DNA of 64,000 nucleotides from assembly GCA_030280995.1 (NCBI GenBank), contig JASXTE010000002.1, positions 19,427,683-19,491,682 of the forward strand. Direction: 5' to 3'. Position 1 is the stretch's first letter. The number at the start of each line of letters is the position of its first letter. The stretch comes from Hemileia vastatrix (taxonomy: Eukaryota > Basidiomycota > Pucciniomycetes > Pucciniales > Zaghouaniaceae). Below, in pieces: positions 20,681 to 34,022 of this stretch. The notes beneath the pieces are model-generated. The model saw only the letters and a list, made by a program, of their open reading frames with translations. It did not search any database and had not been told where the DNA came from. A program made the translations under genes and the position numbers.

Positions 20681-21920
20681 TTTCTTCTTTTTTTAAAAAT
20701 AAATCTGCTGTCTTTCGCACTTTTTCTATCTTGATTTCTGTTCTGGGTTATATTCACTCCAACCCATTATTTTGTTTCAAAAAATTGTTATCATCATGTT
20801 TTCAATAGTTTTTTTTCATATCTGTATTTTCACAAATTTATATGTATTATCTTCTGTGAAAAACTCAATATTTTTTGTTCTTTTTCAATTCATTCTCTAT
20901 CTCTGTCTTATTCATTTTTCCATTTACTTATCTTCTTTGTTTAGTATTGTGTTCAGTGGTTGTATTATCAAAAGTATAGATTATATTTGTATTATCATAT
21001 AAATGCTGTTTTTTTTCTCAAAATGTTCTTATATCATTTCTACACCATTTTTTCAATCTATTATATATAGTTCAATCCAATCTAAATTTTATCTATCATC
21101 CACAGTTGAAAAATCCAACCCTTGTTTCCACATAATTCATGAATCTTCATTTCCCTACTCCAGAAACAACAAAATAAATAGGGATCAATTCGTCTCTGTG
21201 CTCTCATATAGTATTATGTCTTAAATTGAAATATGGAAATTTCTTGAATTTTAAAACAAGAAGAAGCTATAAATTAGTTGCTATTAAGGTAAGTCAGAAA
21301 TTGAATTTTGGATGTCATATATGGTATCAAATTTTATAAGTCTGTTTTAAAAATATCATTCAATGAAAATAGTGCACACAATATTTCATTTAATTTGTTG
21401 TAAAATGATCTTTAATTGTGTAATTCAAATAACTGGCTAGAATGATATGGGATCACTATATAATATAGTTGTTTTTTTATTTCAAATTTTTACACCACAA
21501 AAAATCAAGTGCCACCCGTTAATATTCTATAAGCATTACTATCTCACATTTCTATATGTATACTTTTTGTTATTAGCAGACTATTTATCATCATCTATAT
21601 ACATACCCTAACCTAAGTGTATTTAAGGATGTCAACTTGCTATCAAGTCGGCATCCAATCTTTTCTCTGTATTATTTTATTTATTCACTCATATCTCTCT
21701 TTTAGTCATGTTCCTTTTCATCTTTTGTCCCATCCTCGCTTGTCCACTCCTAGTCACTTGTCCATCTAAGTCCTTTATATAACTAACATATCATATTAAA
21801 CATTATTAGGTAGCATTCTTGTTCATTTTCATATTTTGTCCTGTCCTTGCTCATCCACTCCTAGCCCCTTGTCTGTTAAAGTCCTTTATATAACTAACAT
21901 ATTTTATTAAACATTATCAC
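20681..21920. other. AT-rich 3' flank of gene copy 2 with direct repeats
   Basis: Matches 6248-7486 of copy 1, including the pair of ~107-bp direct repeats at about 21707-21920. The small open frames (for example 21003-21224) sit in low-complexity, T-rich sequence and are not supported as genes. Confidence 0.5.
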
Positions 21921-22335
21921 CACCTGCTAGCAGTTGCCAATCCCTTTATTCAGATTTGATTTAACAGTAAATTTGATCTGATGTTGTGCGAGCTAGTGTG
22001 CCCATAGTTCAGTACAAACTCTTTCCAGAAGAATTACAGCTGAGCTGAAATTGAGTTAAATCAAAGATAGGGATTGGCCCCTGCTATCAGTTGCCCATAT
22101 TTTTTTATATAAAGGTAGTACTTGGAATACATGACAATATTTCACCAGAAAAAAAATGTGGGCACCTGATAGCAGGTGCCAATCCCTATCTTTGATTTGA
22201 TTCAATTTTAACTCAGCGGTAATTCTTCTGAGAAGACTGTGCACTTAAAAATGAGCATACCAGCCTGCGTGGTATCAAATCTGAGCTATGCTTGAATTAC
22301 AAATTGATTGAAGGGTTGAAACCTGCTAACAGGTG
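21921..22335. mobile_element. Foldback/MITE-like element, copy 2
   Basis: Same element as 7487-7901. The left palindrome is mutated (CAGTTG instead of CAGGTG) and the right one reads CTGCTAACAGG. The inverted arms lie at about 22027-22109 and 22150-22229. A 62-codon open frame across the hairpin is a by-product of the inverted repeat. Confidence 0.55.
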
Positions 22336-22358
22336 CTGGCTGTTTTTTGTGGTGTTTT

Positions 22359-23209
22359 TGTCAGGCTGGATCAAGTACAGAGATGTGAACTAGCTTAAAT
22401 ATTCAGATATCTAGAAGATTTTAATGGTCCTATATGAATACTGCAGTACAAATCCAATAAGTATTAAAAATATAACTCAATATAAGGATCTCAGTAATTT
22501 TAAATCTCACTACTTATATATGGCTTACAATCCTATAATTGGTAGGAAAATAGATGTAATAATTCAGATACTATTCAAAGACTTTAAAAGTATTATTGAT
22601 ATGTATTGTAATTGTATCGGTTATATATTTTATTCTAATAATAAAGAATGTAGAAAAAAAGAGCAAAACCCCCCTCCTTTTATACCCAATAACTCCTCCA
22701 ATGTACCCCTTGATTTATCAGCCCTATACACTGCTAATGACGCCTCATTCCCATCTAAAAAGCCTGTCCAAAAACATAAAGAGTGACCAATAACATAGTT
22801 AGAATGATATCACCTGCCAAAATCCTGTAGTAATAGGGATAATCCATCAAAAATAAAGAATAAGCAAAAAAGATAGTGTATGCATGTAATACATTTAAAT
22901 AGAAGACTAAAAAGGGAAATAATGAGACTAATTCAGCTTTAAGTCTACTTAAAAATTATGTAGCCTTATATTTAAGGTTCTTAAGATTACTCTAACATAT
23001 TTCAATTTAATATTAAGTACATAAGACTTATAAAAGGTGGATATATGTGTGTATATAATGTGTTATAATGGCATATATTGTATTTTATCATAATTTTTAC
23101 TTATGTATACAACTTGTGTACTTTAATTTATTGTTCCCATGTATGGTCCCTGTGTTTAACATAATTTATAAGCACTTTTTACTCAGTCCTGGAGATATCC
23201 AGGTTGACA
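22359..23209 (-). mobile_element. Minus-strand solo LTR (family C, short form), intact
   Basis: An 851-bp LTR bounded by TGTCAG and TTGACA, with perfect GTTTT target duplications at 22354-22358 and 23210-23214. No internal coding sequence is present. The 120-codon frame at 22424 lies wholly inside the LTR and has no recognisable domain. Confidence 0.8.
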
Positions 23210-23214
23210 GTTTT

Positions 23215-23646
23215 AGTATCAAAATTGTGCATATACTCTAAATAAGAAAATATGTTCACTTACTAGTACTTTAACACTCGAAATAACAAAAATATTAATA
23301 CCAGTGAAGTTTATTGTCCCTTATTTCATTCAAATTACAAATCATAAAAAATAAAACAGGTACATGATTTTATTTTTCCATAGCTAATAACTAATTGACA
23401 GATACAAGTAGTATAGCAAGACTAACATCTGGAGGTATAATAGAGATAAGGATGGGGAGAAACTATTTAATCGAAGAAACTAATTCCACTTTTTTGTGTA
23501 AGAAATTATGGCTGAAATGAATTCTTTTCTACACTGTTTTCCTCTAAGCTTAAGTTTAATATAATGCTAAATGCAAATAATTCTAATAAAAATAATCCAC
23601 AAAAAATTTTTTTTGTTTATGAAATAGGGATAATTTAGGTTGGTGA
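23215..23646 (-). other. 3' region of old minus-strand gypsy, copy 2
   Basis: AT-rich sequence homologous to 11477-11910 and 45545-45990, without coding signal. It is interrupted at 23652 by a solo LTR and again at 25209 by a full element, and resumes at 34018. Confidence 0.5.
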
Positions 23647-23651
23647 GAAAT

Positions 23652-25162
23652 TGTCAGCCTGTATATCTCCAGGACTGAGTAAAAAGTAATTATAAGTTAT
23701 GTTAAACACATGAACTATACATGGGAATAATAAATAAGAGTACACAAATAGTATACATAAGTAAAATTATGATAATACACAAAAAATGCCATCATAACAC
23801 CTTATATACACGCATATATCCACCTTTTATAGGTCTTATGTACTTAATATTAAGTTGGAATATGTTAGGGTAATCTTAAGAACCTTAAGTATAAGGCTAC
23901 ATAATTTTTAAGTACACTTAAAGCTGTTATATTCATTGTTTTATGCAAAAAACAAGAAATGCGCTTTATTTCACTTAAAAGTTGACTATATGCGCTATAA
24001 AATTGAGAATATCAAAATTGCGCTTTGACAGATCAATTGGGCTCATTTAGAACTATTGATTTGGCTATTTAAATGCATAAAAATAACACTTTTCAAATTT
24101 GGTGTTTTTTTTTTTTTTTTTTGCCAGAAATGGCTTCTGTGTACTGGCCACATACTGCCTGCTTTTTTCCCGTGTGAATAGCTTCATTTTTAGCAAAGTT
24201 AGCTTTTTCACACTATAATTACCCCACATTCTATGCCCACTGTGGGGAAACACACTAAAATAGGCGACAGGCGCTTATTTAGTGTCCTAGCTTAATTAAT
24301 AATGCATTGACCTTGTTTATATGCACTAATTTCATTAATAACCTCACTCTTGGCACTTTATTTAATCACCACGCTTAAATTCGCCTAATTTTAGTCAAGG
24401 ATTTACCCGTGCAAGCGCCTGCCAAGAACTGCATGTAGTTACCCAACATCTCACGCTCTTTTTTTAAGTTTTTGGGTGGTTTCTCAGTCAATTTTGGTTA
24501 TTTTTGAATGGGAATTTCATGTAGTATAATGTCAGGATTAGCCCCATTATTTCTACAGTCAATCCCCCTTATTATTAAGCTGTTATTAACCTTAAAAAGT
24601 CTCCTTTAGTCTTTAATATTATTGTTTTATACGCATATACTCTCTTTTTGTCTTTTTCTTTAATTTTGATGGATTTCCCTTATTATTACAGGATTTTGGC
24701 GGTTTTTACTCTTCTAATTATGTCATGGGTTACTGGGAATGTTGATGGGCATGTCTATTAGTTGTTTAGAGACTTCATTAACTGTGTATTGGGTGGTACA
24801 TCAAGGGAATCATTGGGGAACTCAGTGTGTATAAAAGGAGGAGGTTTTTGGGTTGTATTTCTTCATTCTTTATCATTACAATTCAACCAATATAACCAAA
24901 TAAATTACAATACATATCAATTAGTACTTTTATAAGACTTTTGAATAGTATCTGAGTTAAATAATCTATTTTTCTACCAACTACAAAGATTGTAAGCCAT
25001 ATATAAGAATAGTGAGAATTATATTACTGAGACCTTTATATTTGATTATATTTTACAACTTAGTGGGTTAAAACTACAGTATTCATATAGGACCATTAAA
25101 ATCATCTAGACAACTGACTATTCAAGCTAGTTCACGTCCTTGTACTTGACCTTCGCCTGACA
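23652..25162 (+). mobile_element. Solo LTR (family C, long form)
   Basis: A 1511-bp LTR from TGTCAGCCTG to CGCCTGACA with perfect target duplications GAAAT at 23647-23651 and 25163-25167. The empty site 'gagaaattgtaac' is seen in copy 3 near 45987. Only 46 bp separate it from the next insertion. It contains a T16 run near 24107; the neighbouring open frame is fortuitous. Confidence 0.85.
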
Positions 25163-25208
25163 GAAATTGTAACAATATTCATATATAGATATTCTACATG
25201 ATAATGTT

Positions 25209-26384
25209 TGTCAGACTAGATATCCCTAGGAATGAGTATTTCTTATACTTAAAATAATATAACCTTAAGTACATTAAGCTTATATCTTAAAAATAAGGTT
25301 AAAACAATAATATATATGATTATATTACATATATATATAATTATTACTCTATTATATAAATTATAGTAGTTTAAATAGCTTATCCATAGCCTAATAGTAC
25401 TTATTAAGGAGTTAATGGAGCCATAATATACTTATCTTAAGTGATATTAAGTAATTATTGACATACATAAGCTTATATGTATACATAAACCTCATATTCA
25501 GTGAAATATGCAGTATATTATGTATATTTAGGTATATAAGTGGGTTTTAGCCTCATAATAGCCTATAACCTTTGTTTATATGCTTATTTTAGGTCATATG
25601 GACGTATCCAGTGGACTCACTACGCCTAAAAAAGCATAAATATCTATTTCAGGCGCATACACTCAGTCTGGACAACTTAATCTGCTTCCTTGGATGGATA
25701 TTCACTGATTTATGGGTTGGGAGGTCATTGCTGGGTTAATATGGATGCTTGGGGAAGTTATTGGGGGCTTAGAAATTTCATTTTTTTCCTTTATATGCTT
25801 TGGGTTTCATTATATTCTCTTTGGATGAGTTATTTTACCTGTTTCTTTATGGTATCCACTTTTATCTGGATTTTCTATTTATGGTATGGGTCTGTGTTAT
25901 CATTAATTGTGATGGAGGGTCCTTACTGGAGGTCTGGGTGTTGAATCTTCTTGAAGTGGACGCAATGGGGAGGTGATGGGCCCTCACAGTGCTGTAATTT
26001 CCGGGGACAGCAGTGACATCATCTGGATTGAAGGTCTGTGCACTCCAGTGGATTTCGGTATAAGTAAGGGAGGATTTTGGCGGTTATTAGACATCACATA
26101 CTTACTAAAATTCAAACAAACATTACAACACAATTATTATTAATAAATGATATATTATAAAGCCATTATAAATTGATATTATCTTTATATAAGCTATAAC
26201 TATATTATATTCATCTATTTTCCACCACTAGCACACATTTAAATCCAAGTATTGTGAGTTTTATTTTTGTATAACTATTTTATTAGAATTCCACTGAGGT
26301 TTAATCACTAAATCATTTATTAAAAAGTAGTAGGACCATTAATAAATACTATTAAATCATACTTAAATACTAGATACACTGACA
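25209..26384 (+). repeat. 5' LTR of element B
   Basis: 1176 bp, TGTCAGACTAG to TACACTGACA, closely similar to the 3' LTR. Short open frames (25690-25944 and parallels in the 3' LTR) are not retained between the two LTRs and are not genes. Immediately downstream, TGGGGGTCTTTCC (from 26387) is a possible tRNA primer binding site. Confidence 0.88.
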
Positions 26385-26893
26385 TTTGGGGGTCTTTCCT
26401 TAGTTTTATACTTATTATTTAGTATAAGCCTTAGGACATGATTTTTACTCTAGTATATCTCAAAAAAACCAAATGTTTGGGTCTGCAGCACATTAGTGGG
26501 TCATAATAACTCAGTGATTGCGGAAAAGAACCCTTATAATAATTGTACTAAGTTTTTATAATAAAAATTAGGTATTTACAGTAGTAACTGTACCCAATAT
26601 AAACCCAATTTCATTTGGTATTTGGTCACCAATATAACACCCAATTAAATTGGTATTTGGTTAAAGTTTGTTAAGCTATTAATTCACCCTTATAAAGGTC
26701 TAGTTAAACTTATTATTATATTTTTAACAGATTTTTTTGAATTTTTATTATATTTTATTTAAATAAATAAAGATTTAAATTCAGGGTAAGCTCCAGTGCT
26801 TTTTATTAGTAATAACATTGCTAATACTTTTAATCTACTAATTAAAATAGGTTTTCCTTTCTGTAGACATTATATATTGTTCTTTTTATCACA

Positions 26894-28205
26894 ATGAGTG
26901 CTCTCCAGGACAATTTAAGTGAAAAGCCTGCTTATAATACCAGGTCTAAAGCTAAAAAAAATTGTTCCAGGACATAACCATGGAGGGTCAGTCATACCCC
27001 CAGGTAGAGAAAATGACAATAGAGGAAAAAGATGCCCTCTTAAAAAAGATTACCATAAAAAAGAAGTCTCCTCCTCTTCAGGATCCACTATCCCATCTGG
27101 CAAAACAGGTATTGAAGTTGGAGGAATCAAAGTCCCTCATGCTCAAGGAGGTAGAGCAATTACAGAACAATTTCAAGGTAGGATTTCAGCAGATGAACCA
27201 ATCATTGGCAGAGCTAAAGGGAGGCCAGCCAAGTCAGCAACCCCCTACCCCAGGAGGGTCACATCACTCCAAGGAGAAAATACTGTTAGAAAAATGGAAG
27301 TGGGATTTGTTTTATAAACAATAGTCCAGTCACAACTGCAAAAAGGATCCTCCTCCTCATCAGACTTCCTCAGTTCACCCCTACAAGGGAAAACAAAGGC
27401 TCCAAAAATCAGGGCTCACACAAATCCCGTGGTAAGTAGATTACTCTCTCAGATTGAACAAAATACTGATAATTACAATGTAGGTAATATTATTTATGTC
27501 AAATCTGTGGAGAAAATAAAAGAGGACTTAAGAAAATGAGGTTTTAATGTAGATACACCTGACTTGTCTTTTGTCAATAACAACAGTAGTATTTATAATA
27601 AAGTTAATCCTCATTTTCTACCACTTACTAGTGAGATGAGAAGTTCACAAGAGAGTGAAAGAATTGAGAAGGAAGACATGGAGTATTTTAACAATAATCC
27701 AACTGTCCATAGAATTGTTTCAGCATTGTGGAATAGAATGACTGATTGTGAGGAACAGACAGTTAAGGTCACAAGTGATAGAATTTCATCCTTAACATTA
27801 AATATTTCTCAACTGGCAACACATAGTAAAGAATTAGAGAATGAACATTTGTCTCTAACTCTTAAGTACTATTCATTGAGTAGTAAATATAATGAACTTT
27901 CAAACAAATTCTGTGAGTTGGAAAAATTGTATGAAACACATTTATTGAAAACTGAATCAAGAACTAAGTTATCTTTTTCCCAGAAAAATCAAAGTGTCTC
28001 TGAGCTGCTACAAAGATTAACTAAAGTTGAGATTGAAACTTCCAATCTACTAATGAACCAGGATAATCATAAGTATACTCAGTATAATAATAATCCTTTC
28101 ATTGGCAAAAGTGAATCTCATTCCTTCCCTATACCACCACAACTAAAACCATCTGGTGGTAGTGTCAAATCTGAAAATGTAAGTCACAAATCTGTACAGG
28201 AGTAA
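26894..28205 (+). pseudogene. Element B gag, N-terminal part (broken)
   Basis: It starts at ATG 26894 (MSALQDNLSEKPAYNTRSKAKK). A frame change occurs in the A run at about 26953, after which the frame at 26962-27324 continues with an acidic, coiled-coil-like stretch (EEKDALLKKI, LSHLAKQVLKLEE). Another shift near 27323 leads into the frame covering 27564-28205, interrupted by TGA near 27537 and ended by TAA at 28203. The latter part is Ser/Asn-rich with a heptad-like region (KELENEHLSLTLKYYSL). Structural gag protein of the element, now non-functional. Confidence 0.7.
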
Positions 28206-28235
28206 ATACAAGACCATTTATCAAGAGTAGATGAG

Positions 28236-29525
28236 TTGTTGAATTTACCTAGGATTAGTGAAATAAAATCCAATCTGAAGAACTGGCCTAAGATAGATCA
28301 GTACCCAACTTATGATGGGGAAGCCAGCTCTGATTGGCAACATTTTATCCAAAGAATTGACAATTTAAAATTCTCATATAAGTTACCAGATAAAGAAATA
28401 TCATCAAGATTGATCTCTTTATTTAAGGATGTTGCTTTATTATGGTTTGAAGCTGTTTTGAATGAGGGTAAAGATTACTCTTGGGCTGAATGGAAACAAC
28501 TAATTGAAAAACAATTTGGAGGTTCTAAATTCAGACTCACTCAGCAGAGACTTTATGAGAAAACTAGGTACAATACATTGAATGGTGACAAACCTATGGT
28601 ATGTTTAATGAATTTAAATAAAATATTAAAATCCATTGAGCCTAACATGGATTTTAACTTATGGAAAGATAAGATAATATATAAATTACCTATATCTGTC
28701 AGATACATTGTTGTAGCTAGAACAATTAATGTAACTGAATATTCTGACTTTATTAATATTTGTAATGAAATATTGTTAAACCATAAGTATGAAGCAAAGT
28801 ATTCCACGTATAAACAAAATTTTGAACATGTGAAAAATCAGAATTCAAAAACACTTCAGGAGAAGCAGAAAAAACCTACTGCACCTGTAATACCAAAAAA
28901 GTATGAGACAAATACTTGTTATAAGTGTAAAAAACCTTGGGTTAAAGGTCACAAATGTGAGAAGAATATAAATATTGTTGAAAAACAACATGAATCTGAA
29001 ATTGAAACAGAGAAAAGTAAAGATTCAAGTGATTATGACAGTAATATCTCATGTAGTGATGAAAATGAAGTCTGTATGTTGGAAGATGATTTGTCCATCT
29101 TTAAAAATCCAATATTAAATATGGACTCAAATGAATCTTTAATGATTTTAGAGGATGCTGAAATCATTAAAGATATACAATCTAATAACTTTAGAATGAC
29201 ACCTATCACGGTTCCAGCTATCATTTCTGGTGAAAATGTTAATATAGTATTGGAAACAGGAGCTGCTGGTTCTGTTGTTTCTACTAATACATTACAGAAA
29301 ATTGATAGTGAATATAAGTCTAAGCTTGAATCCCTTCAAAGTAAAAATTGGAGAGGTTTTGGATCAGTACTACATCCCATTGGTAGATACAAAGCTGCTG
29401 TTTTCTTTAAACATCAACATGGTTATGTAAGAGTAACTTGTGACTTTGTAGTAATGGATAATACTAACTGTAGTAACTTTTTTATCATTGGAAATGATAT
29501 TCTGACTAAGTTTGGTGTGAAATAA
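28236..29525 (+). pseudogene. Element B gag C-terminus, zinc finger and protease
   Basis: One open stretch of 429 codons. The capsid-like part has a WFEAVLNEG and KQLIEKQFGG region (retrotransposon gag fold). A cysteine/histidine cluster CYKCKKPWVKGHKC at about 28917-28958 is a variant zinc knuckle (CX2CX7HXC). An aspartic-protease-like region carries ETGAAGSVVS at 29253 onward: the catalytic Asp of D(T/S)GA is Glu here, so protease activity would be lost. It ends in TAA in place of continuing into RT. The frame is shared with the downstream RT, so this was a single gag-pol frame originally. Confidence 0.8.
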
Positions 29526-31436
29526 GACCCTGCTAATAACAACTTTACAATTGGCAAGAATGGTAAAAGGAAATTTAAAATAAATTCTTTTAACACAGTC
29601 TTACACATTGAGTCAGTAAAAAATATTCCGTGCAAAGGAAAAGAATCAAATGAGATGGAACTTCTGGAAACAGAAATTTCAAAAGCATAATTTGGCACTC
29701 AGATAAGTAAAGCTGAGAAAAATAATATTTTGGACTTAATTAAAGCATTTCCTATGGCTTTTGAACATGGTAAAAATGAACTTGGCCTTGTAAAAGATCA
29801 TGAAATGAAGATTAGTTTAACCTGTGATATGGACAATATTCCTGCTAGTCTTAAAAAGAAACCATACCCTGCTTCACCAATGAAGGGGAAAGACATAGAG
29901 GATAATATTAAAATGTTATTAAAAATGAACATTCTTGAAAAGGTTGAAGCTACACCAAAATATTATGTAATATCACCAGTGTTGATTTCTTATGAACAAA
30001 ATAAAGCAAGACTATGCAGTGATTATAGAGCATTAAATACATTTACAGTAGATGATATTTATCCCTTGCCAAGGATTGCCTCTATACATGCTACCCTCAA
30101 AGGTGCTAAGTATATAAGTTGCTTAGATGGAAATAAAGGGTACCATCAAATTCCTGTTGAAAAGAATTCACAGAACTTTTTGTTGATAACAACACACATG
30201 TGAATTTATAAATATGTCAGGATGCCATTTGGACCAAAAAATGCTCCATCAGTGTTTCAGAAGTTAATGGATATAAGATTCCATAATGAAATGATTGAGG
30301 GATGTTTAATGGTATACATTGATGACATCATAGCGTTCTCTAAGACATATGATGAACACCTAATCCATTTAAAGAAGGTATTTCAAAAAATGGATGAAAT
30401 AAAAATGACCCTTGTATTGAAAAAATGTAAATTTGGGTTTGAATCTTTAAAAGTGCTTGGTCATATTGTATCTGGCTTACAAATATGTATAGACCAAAAT
30501 AAGTTTTCTGAAATCAAGAATATTGGCATTCCTCAAAATGTAAATGATGTACAATCTTTTCTTGGTATGTGTGGTTATTATAGACAATATATAAAAAACT
30601 ACCAATTAATTGCTGCACCATTGACCACACTAATAAAGAAATCAGAAGCTTTCACTTGGAATAATGAAAGACAACAGGCTTTTGATAAGTTGAAAGAATG
30701 TTTAATGACAGCTCCTATCTTGGGATTACCAGATTTCCAATTGCCTTTTGTATTATATACAGATGCAAGTTTTATTGGTCTGGGTGCTGCTTTGCATCAA
30801 AAACAACTTATTGAAGGAAAAATGTCAGAAGTAGTAATTTGCTATATTTCACGTACTCTAAGAAGTAGTGAATTGAAATATGGTGCTACTCAACTTGAAT
30901 GTTTGGCAGTAGTATGGGCTCTTGAGAAGCTACAATATTACCTTGAAGACCAAAAATTTGAGTTAATAACTGACTGTAGTGCAGTTAAGTCACTCTTAAA
31001 CATGAAAACTCCTAATAGACACATGTTTAGATGGAAATTAGCTGTACAAGAATACAGAGGACGGATGACTATTACACATAGAGCAGGAAACTTACACTCT
31101 AATGTAGATTTGTTATCTAGAGTACCTCTGCCTAATAATGATGATAATCCTGCTTATGTTCCTGAATCAGAGATTATTAACATTTATGGCATTTATATTG
31201 TATATCTTGAGGATGAATTTATGCAATCAATTCTTGATATGTATGCTTCAGATCCTGACTTGAGTAAACTCACTACAATATTAAATTATTTGTCTAATGC
31301 TTCAATGAATGTTTTAATAAAAACATTGCCAAATAAGTATAAAGAGGCATTAGAAAAAGGAGAATTTTCCATTGAGGATGGTTTTATATATTACAGGAAA
31401 AAATTAAGTAATGTAATTGTAATTTCCCTTCAATGA
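29526..31436 (+). pseudogene. Element B reverse transcriptase and RNase H
   Basis: In the same frame as the preceding segment after stops at 29523 and near 29688. RT blocks: RLCSDYRALN, DIYPLPRI, a LDGNKGYHQI block, then TGA at 30201, MPFGPKNAPSVFQ and the catalytic YIDD at 30315-30326. RNase H: LYTDASFIGLGAAL and ELKYGATQLECLAVVWAL, and TDCSAVKSLL. The connection domain runs into a frame change at about 31430. CpG is nearly absent. A dead copy of a chromovirus polymerase. Confidence 0.85.
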
Positions 31437-32815
31437 AGGAGTTAATGTTAAGTATATGTCATGATGATATCTAAGCAGGTCAATTTGACTACCATAAAAC
31501 ATTAACCAGAGTAAAAAACACAGCTTGGTGGATTAACATGTCTGAGGATGTTCAAAAATATGTTGAGGCATGTGATTCTTTTCAAAAATCTAAAAGATTA
31601 ACAGGCAAAAGAGCTGGTTTATTACAACAAATTGAGAAACCAAAAGCTCCATGGGAAATAATTAACATGGACTTTGTAACAGGTTTGCCAATAGCAGAGA
31701 ATAAGAGCTATAACTCCTGCTGGGTAATTGTAGATAGATTTACAAAGATGTGTAAATTTATTCCTACCCACAAAGAGGTTTCTGAAAAGGACTTAGCTTT
31801 TTTATGGTTGACAAAAATGTTAAATATAGCAGGTTTCCCCAAAGCAATAGTTTCTGACAGAGATCCTAAATTTACTTCTGAGTTCTGGACATCACTTATG
31901 GATGTTTCAAGGTGACAATTAAAACTTTCTACAGCACACCATCCACAAACTGATGGGCTAGCAGAAAGAATGATACAAAATTTAGAAGATATGATAAGAA
32001 GATATTGTGATTTTGGTCTTAACTTTAAAGACAATGAAAAATTCACGCATGATTGGGTAACCTTTATCCCAGATTTAGAATTTGCATACAATAGTACAGT
32101 ACATTCTGTCACTGGCAAAAAGCCATTTGAGTTATGGTTGGTTTATGTACCTAATACCCCTACTAAAACTCTTAATAAATTACCTATATTGGATATCCAT
32201 CCAGGTACTAAATCTTTTCTTCAGATGCAAGAATTATGCAGAAAACATGCTCAAAAATGTATAAATAAGGTGTTTGAGTATGAGAAGAAAAGATGGGATA
32301 AAGCCTAAAAAGAAAAAATGGTCAAAGAGGGTGATGAAGTCCTTATTTCTACACTACATTTCAATTTAAATGGTAATTTTAAATTGAAGGATCCATTCAT
32401 TGGACCATTTTTAGTTAAAAAGATGGTTGGTAACAATGCTGTTGAGGTTATTCTACATGCACCATATGATAGAAAACATCCAATATTTCCTATTTCTCTT
32501 ATAAAACCATACCATTCTAATGATACTGCTCTATTTCCAAGAAGATCAGGAAGGCATAAAAAACAACCTGAAAAAATAGTTGAGAAGGCAGAAATTGAAA
32601 AGATACTTAAAAAGAGACTCCTTACTAAAGAAAAGGGAGTTGAGTATCTATTAAGATTTAAAAATAAATCAAGTGAATATGACCAGTGGATTCCAGAAAA
32701 TGAAATCTCTGATCTTAAAAATCTCTTGAAAAAATTTAAATCAAAATACTACTGTTTATTCAGTATGTGTATTATAGAAAATTTAAAAAAATTTCTATCC
32801 ACTCCTTACTTTTAA
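31437..32815 (+). pseudogene. Element B integrase with C-terminal chromodomain
   Basis: The frame moves by one relative to RT. The zinc-binding part survives as CHDDI-stop-AGQFDYHKTL, with the distal CXXC damaged (CDSFQK). DDE core: NMDFVTGLP, SDRDPKFTSEFW (followed by TGA at 31913) and AHHPQTDGLAERMIQNLE. A TAA at 32306 precedes the C-terminal part. The tail at 32561-32760 (EKILKKRLLTKEKG, EYLLRFKNKSSEYDQWIPE) is chromodomain-like, which places the element among the chromoviruses. Confidence 0.82.
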
Positions 32816-32851
32816 TTAAAATGTCTTAACATTTTTTTTATTGTTTTTTTT

Positions 32852-32862
32852 GGGTGAGGGAG
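32852..32862 (+). other. Polypurine tract of element B
   Basis: GGGTGAGGGAG lies immediately before the TGTCAG start of the 3' LTR, where the plus-strand primer of gypsy elements is expected. Confidence 0.7.
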
Positions 32863-34017
32863 TGTCAGCCTAGATATCCCTAGGACTGAGAATTTCTTAT
32901 ACTTAAAATAAGATAACATTAAGAACATTAAGCTTATATCTTAAAAATAAGGTTAAAACAATAATATATATGATTATATTACATATATATATAATTATTA
33001 CTCTATTATATAAATTATAGTATTTTAAATAGATTATCCATAGCCTAATAATACTTATTAAGGTGTTAATGGAGTCATAACATACTTATCTTAAGTGATA
33101 TTAAGTAATTATAGACACACATAGCTTATATGTATACATAAATCTCATATTCAGTGAAATATGCAGTATATTATGTATATTTAGGTATATAAGTGGGTTT
33201 TAGCCTCTTAATAGCCTATAAACTTTGTTTTTCTGCTTATTTTAGGTCATATGGACGTATCCAGTGGACTCACTACGCCTACAGAAGCATAAACATCTAT
33301 TTCAGGCGCATACACTCAGTCTGGACAACTTAATCTGCTTCCTTGGATGGATATTCACTTATTTATGGGTTGGGAGGTCATTTCTGGGTTAATATGGATG
33401 CTTGGACTTTTCATTTGTTTCCTTTATATGCTTTGGGTTTCATTATATTCTCTTTGGGTGAGTTATTTTACCTGTTTCTTTATGGTATCCGCTTTTATCT
33501 GGATTTTCTATTTATGGTATGGGTCTGTGTTATCATTAATTGTGATGGAGGGTCCTTACTGGAGGTTTGGGTGTTGAATCTGCTTGAAGTGGACGCCACG
33601 GAGAGGTGATGGGCCCTCACAGTGCTGTAATTGCCGGGGATAGAAGTGTCATCATCTGGATTGAAGGTCTGTGCACTCCAGTGGATTTTGGTATAAGTAA
33701 AGGAGGATTTTGGCGTTTATTAGACATCACATACTTACTAAAATTCAAACAAACATTACAACACAATTATTATTATTCAAAGATATATTATAAAGCTATT
33801 ATAAATTGATATTATCTTTATATAAGCTATAACTATATTATATTCATCTATTTTCCACCACTAGCACACATTTAAATCCAAGTATTGTGAGTTTTATTTG
33901 AGTATAACTATTTTATTAGTCTTCCCCTGAGGGTTAATCACTAAATCATTTATTAAAAACTAGTATGACCATTAATAAATACTATTAAATCATACTTAAA
34001 TACTAGATACACTGTCA
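32863..34017 (+). repeat. 3' LTR of element B
   Basis: 1155 bp, TGTCAGCCTAG to TACACTGTCA (terminal CTGACA changed to CTGTCA), followed by the ATGTT target duplication. By eye it differs from the 5' LTR at several percent of positions, including small indels such as the loss of about 15 bp near 33405, so the insertion is not recent. Confidence 0.88.
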
Positions 34018-34022
34018 ATGTT

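Larger units (their letters stand above)
25209..34017 (+). mobile_element. Complete but dead Ty3/gypsy chromovirus (element B)
   Basis: An 8.8-kb element with two LTRs (25209-26384 and 32863-34017) and perfect 5-bp target duplications ATGTT at 25204-25208 and 34018-34022. The empty site 'gataatgttaccc' is visible in copies 1 and 3. Internal order is gag, protease, RT, RNase H, integrase, chromodomain, followed by a polypurine tract just before the 3' LTR. The coding region is almost free of CpG and carries at least six stops and two frame changes, so it cannot move on its own. Confidence 0.92.

Noticed and set aside
22424..22786. 120-codon plus-strand frame, also 44754-45128
   Set aside because: It lies entirely inside a solo LTR with target duplications, differs in ending between copies and is broken in copy 1.
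25690..25944. Trp/Tyr-rich frame in the 5' LTR of element B, with parallels at 33343-33609
   Set aside because: LTR sequence; reading frames are not maintained between the two LTRs and no domain is seen.
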